NCBI GenBank assembly: GCA_038229715.1 | Contig: JBBROD010000010.1 | Coordinates: 1 to 64,000, forward strand | Direction: 5' to 3' | Length of the DNA: 64,000 nt | Source: JANMES01 sp038229715 | GTDB lineage: Bacteria; Planctomycetota; Phycisphaerae; Tepidisphaerales; Tepidisphaeraceae | In this document: piece by piece, positions 61,434 to 64,000 of the stretch | Position numbering within the stretch: position 1 is the stretch's first letter | Layout of the letters: each line of letters begins with the position of its first letter | Notes under the pieces: generated by a model | The model's database searches: none | What the model was told of the DNA's origin: nothing | What the model saw: only the letters and a program-made list of their open reading frames with translations | Translations under genes and position numbers: made by a program

Positions 61434-63410
61434 TCAGAGCTTGCACGCTACATCAAATTGTTCTCCGCTCTTATGGTCCGATCGGATCCAAACAACCATT
61501 TCGCCGACTTTGCGATTCCCCCAAACGCAGTAAGGCACGGCGGTGAGCTTGACAGGCGAATCCTTTTTGACGTTTGCAGGCCGATATAAGTCTCCGTTCC
61601 AACCATCAACCGGCAGACGCCGACCTTGGCCGGTAATCACCACAACGCCGCCCAGCAACCGAGGCGCAAAACTGGCGGAGAGCTTGGCACCGGCGGGCAA
61701 CGCAAGGTTATGAAGATGCTGGCCGTTATCGACTTGCTCCAGGCAATACACGATCGGCCCGCGTTGGATGGCAACCTTCCCCGCATTGTTACGGCTCGCG
61801 GGATGCGTTTCGATCCGCTGGATCGGCATGGGCAGCAAAAACGAGATGCGATCGTCCTTCGACCATCGCCGGGCGATGATCGCGTAGCCTTCATGTGTGA
61901 TCCGACTGAGTTGCACGGGTTTGCCATTCACATGCAACTTCGCCCATTCGCACCAGCCGGGGATGCGCAATGCGATCGAGAATTGGGTCGGCGTTGAAAC
62001 GTCCACCAAGAAGTCCACCGTCGGCTGCCAAGGATAATCGGTCTTCTGAACCAAAGTCACATCAACCCCCGCGATGACCGTTTTGACTTCTCCCTCCGCG
62101 TAAAGATGGACGAAAAGCGTGTCAGCCGACGTTGAGTAAACGTACTGACCCAGCGAAGCCAACACTCGGGCGAGGTTCGGCGGACAGCACGCGCAGCCGA
62201 ACCATTCTTGCCGCTTGGCGCTCATGTGCGGGCGGATCGACGGACCGAGCGCCTCGGCATGCACGGTCAACGGATTGGCGTAGCGGAAGGCATCTCCGCT
62301 CAGCGAGACGCCGCTGAGGATTCCGTTGTAGAGCGCCCGCTCGATGACGTCGGCGTATTCGTGTCGCGGCTCGATCTGCAACAGGCGGTGCGCGACGAAC
62401 ATCAGCGCGATGTTCGCGCACGTCTCAGCATAGGCGGTTTCGTTCGGCAAGTCGTAATCGACAGAAAACGCCTCACCGGCTCGCCGAGACCCAACCGCCC
62501 CGGTGATGTACATGCGCCGTTCAACCGCGCTGCGCCACAGGCGCTTGCACGCTGCCAGCAACTTGCGATCCCCGCCGGCCGCCGCCACGTCGATCGAGCC
62601 GGCCACAAGATACAGGGCTCGCACGGCGTGTCCGTCGATATTTTTTTGCTCCACGATCGGCCGGTGTGCCTGATAATAATCGTGTCGTTCGGCTTGATCG
62701 CTCGCGGTCAGATCCTTCGTTGCTTTTCGATTGTTCCTCTCCATCTCCTCATCGAAAAAAGACGGCCGGCGGCCGCGCTCGTTAACGAAATAGGCGGCGA
62801 GCTTTCCGTACTGCGGGTTACCAGTCGCCCGGGCAAGCCTCATCAGCGCAAGTTCAATTTCTGGATGCCCGCAATAGCCACGCACCTTCCCCGACTGCGT
62901 ACCGAAACGCGAATTAATGTGGTCCGCGTAGCGAGCCATGATGTCCAGAAATTTCCGCTTGCCAGTAGCATCGAAATACGCGACGGCCGCCTCCATCAGG
63001 TGGCCGGCGCAATACAGCTCGTGGCCGTCTTTCAGGTTCTTCCACTTCTTCTCGGGCTCGACCACCGTAAAGTGCGGATTGAGATACCCGTCCGGTTGCT
63101 GTCCTAACGCGATAGTGTCAATCGCTTCGTCGATCTGCTTCTCCAGCGTGGCGTTGGCGTGGGTGGCCAGACTGTAAGCCGATGCTTCGATCCACTTGGC
63201 GACGTCCGAATCCCAAAACTCGTGCGGCGGATTCAGATCGCCGGGCTTCCAATCCAGCTTGAAAGCGTCAACCCGCCCCGTGCGCTTACACTGATCAAGC
63301 TGAACGAGCAGCGTTACAGTGCGATTGGTCTCGAGCCGTTTACGCCAGAAAACGCCGCCGATGGAAACCTGATTGAGTTTTGAAGGTTCCAGTTTACTTC
63401 GAGTCATCAT
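61434..63410 (-). CDS. GH127 (DUF1680) beta-L-arabinofuranosidase-like protein
   Basis: The 658-residue glycoside hydrolase has an (alpha/alpha)6 barrel and C-terminal beta domains. The Zn site of the characterised Bifidobacterium HypBA1 is reproduced: Glu 329, Cys 331 (AETCANIA), Cys 408 and Cys 409 (WFGCACCPPNLAR). Glu 313 (AGEAF) has the right spacing for the acid/base. No signal peptide is seen, so it is probably cytoplasmic and acts on imported oligosaccharides. A GGAGG precedes two adjacent ATGs (63410 and 63407); either may be used. Confidence 0.92.
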   Translation of the reverse strand: MMTRSKLEPSKLNQVSIGGVFWRKRLETNRTVTLLVQLDQCKRTGRVDAFKLDWKPGDLNPPHEFWDSDVAKWIEASAYSLATHANATLEKQIDEAIDTIALGQQPDGYLNPHFTVVEPEKKWKNLKDGHELYCAGHLMEAAVAYFDATGKRKFLDIMARYADHINSRFGTQSGKVRGYCGHPEIELALMRLARATGNPQYGKLAAYFVNERGRRPSFFDEEMERNNRKATKDLTASDQAERHDYYQAHRPIVEQKNIDGHAVRALYLVAGSIDVAAAGGDRKLLAACKRLWRSAVERRMYITGAVGSRRAGEAFSVDYDLPNETAYAETCANIALMFVAHRLLQIEPRHEYADVIERALYNGILSGVSLSGDAFRYANPLTVHAEALGPSIRPHMSAKRQEWFGCACCPPNLARVLASLGQYVYSTSADTLFVHLYAEGEVKTVIAGVDVTLVQKTDYPWQPTVDFLVDVSTPTQFSIALRIPGWCEWAKLHVNGKPVQLSRITHEGYAIIARRWSKDDRISFLLPMPIQRIETHPASRNNAGKVAIQRGPIVYCLEQVDNGQHLHNLALPAGAKLSASFAPRLLGGVVVITGQGRRLPVDGWNGDLYRPANVKKDSPVKLTAVPYCVWGNRKVGEMVVWIRSDHKSGEQFDVACKL

Positions 63411-63470
63411 TCCTCCGTCTTTGCCGGCTTACGGCGCGGTTATATCTTGGAAAGTAACCTCGCAATTTAG

Positions 63471-63642
63471 TAGTGGGTCAGTCTGAAATGCTCGGCGTGC
63501 ATTCTCCCTCTCCCGGTATTCCGGGAGAGGGCGGGGTGAGGGTTTTGTCGCCACCGGATCGCGGTTTTATCAGCGAAAAAAAACCCTCACCCTACCCTCT
63601 CCCGGAATACCGGGAGAGGGAACAATTCAGACTGACCCACTA
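63471..63642. mobile_element. MITE-like element with terminal inverted repeats and nested palindrome (copy 2)
   Basis: TAGTGGGTCAGTCTGAA (63471-63487) and its exact complement (63626-63642) are the ends. Inside are two 26-base palindromes, 63506-63531 and 63595-63620 (CCCTCTCCCGG...CCGGGAGAGGG). They lie in inverted order and continue with complementary GGGTGAGGGTTTT/AAAACCCTCACCC. The ends match copy 1 at 28887-29064. The 245-base gap 63411-63655 holds nothing else. Confidence 0.75.
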
Positions 63643-63655
63643 CCCACAGTTCCGA

Positions 63656-64000
63656 TCAACCACCGATCTGAAACGCCCTGGCAGCGAAGCGGTCTTGATC
63701 TGCACTGAAATCGACAGGCGCGGGCGGCAAATCGATCCATTTTGGCGATCGGCCTAGGCCTTTTTTGATCTCGCGATCCAGTTGGCCGTTCCTGCACAAC
63801 GCTTGCGTGTTGGTGGATGCAACAATCGCTCCGCCGCGGTTCAGCAGGTGTGAGGCATCATGAACCAGGCGCGCGTAATCGTCGACCGAACTCCACGGCC
63901 TGATCTTTTTCTTCTTCGAACCTGCGGCGAAGCTCGGCGGGTCGAGAATCATCAAATCGTACCGCAGCCCCTTTCGACCGGCGTAGTGGAAGAACTCAAA
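63656..64000 (-). CDS. Class I SAM-dependent methyltransferase, RlmI/RlmK-like, C-terminal part
   Basis: The frame enters from the window edge and ends at 63656, giving the last 114 residues. GRKGLRYDLMILDPPSFAAG holds the DPPSF motif IV of the RlmI/RlmK rRNA methyltransferase family. GGAIVASTNTQAL and a final DQDRFAARAFQIGG fit the end of the fold. Where RlmI proteins often have a CSC-type motif this has ASTN, so the target (23S rRNA or other) is uncertain. Confidence 0.75.
   Translation of the reverse strand, partial: FEFFHYAGRKGLRYDLMILDPPSFAAGSKKKKIRPWSSVDDYARLVHDASHLLNRGGAIVASTNTQALCRNGQLDREIKKGLGRSPKWIDLPPAPVDFSADQDRFAARAFQIGG

Noticed and set aside
1..64000. CRISPR array
   Set aside because: The tandem units in the palindromes are 7-11 bases with no unique spacers and sit in inverted arms; no direct repeats of 24-40 bases with regular spacers were seen, and no cas gene.

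Overview
The window reads as a chromosomal stretch of a Planctomycetota bacterium, most likely of the class Phycisphaerae. This is an inference from gene content and style: high GC, a long low-complexity IF-2 N-terminus, GYF-RDD and DUF1680 proteins, a split-free CcsBA, and a palindromic repeat in many intergenic gaps. No rRNA or tRNA gene was found. Translational starts were often moved inward from the longest open frame, using Shine-Dalgarno-like sequences, 4-base ATGA overlaps with the preceding gene, and repeats that falsely lengthen frames.

Layout. 1-8 kb (minus strand): infB (cut by the window edge at its P-loop), nusA, a MalK/MsmX-type ABC ATPase, a DHH phosphoesterase, ribF and an OpgC-like acyltransferase. 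8-19.3 kb: a small Lys/Ala-rich secreted protein, a PQQ-type beta-propeller protein, gamma-carbonic anhydrase, an EamA transporter, a Gfo/Idh/MocA oxidoreductase, a membrane hydrolase running into a GYF-GYF-RDD protein, phospholipase A, LemA, a ComEA-like HhH protein and a GH10-fold protein that lacks both catalytic glutamates. 19.5-28.8 kb: class I fumarase, DUF488, modAB (no modC), metF, a structured non-coding RNA with tandem terminators, lipB, a PIN toxin-antitoxin pair, glgB and gmhA.

29-36 kb is a tightly overlapping minus-strand lipid operon: desaturase, FAD oxidoreductase, DUF1365, a cyclopropane synthase-type methyltransferase, DUF2878, and a DUF1295 + second methyltransferase frame joined at an A8 tract; DUF1475 follows. 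After a cysteine desulfurase and an MFS transporter comes a complete-looking inner-membrane Tad/Flp pilus operon (39.5-47.9 kb: two pilins, CpaA, TadE, CpaB, TadZ, CpaF, TadB, TadC, TadG-like), but no secretin. At 47.9-57 kb lies a nitrate assimilation cluster: a divergent LysR regulator, a NasS-like sensor, NarK, nitrite reductase, an unusual Fe-S/flavin reductase and nitrate reductase. The last part holds a duplicated-domain lipoprotein, the fused cytochrome c synthase CcsBA, a GH127 arabinofuranosidase and a partial rRNA-type methyltransferase.

The most distinctive large-scale feature is a set of at least fourteen intergenic palindromes. One kind has arms built of degenerate 7-11 base tandem units; another kind has arms that are themselves palindromes, and two copies share terminal inverted repeats. 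Several supply the stop codon of a neighbouring gene. Two places (14304-14308 and 30621-30628) show frame anomalies exactly at homopolymers, which could be assembly errors or real frameshift sites.
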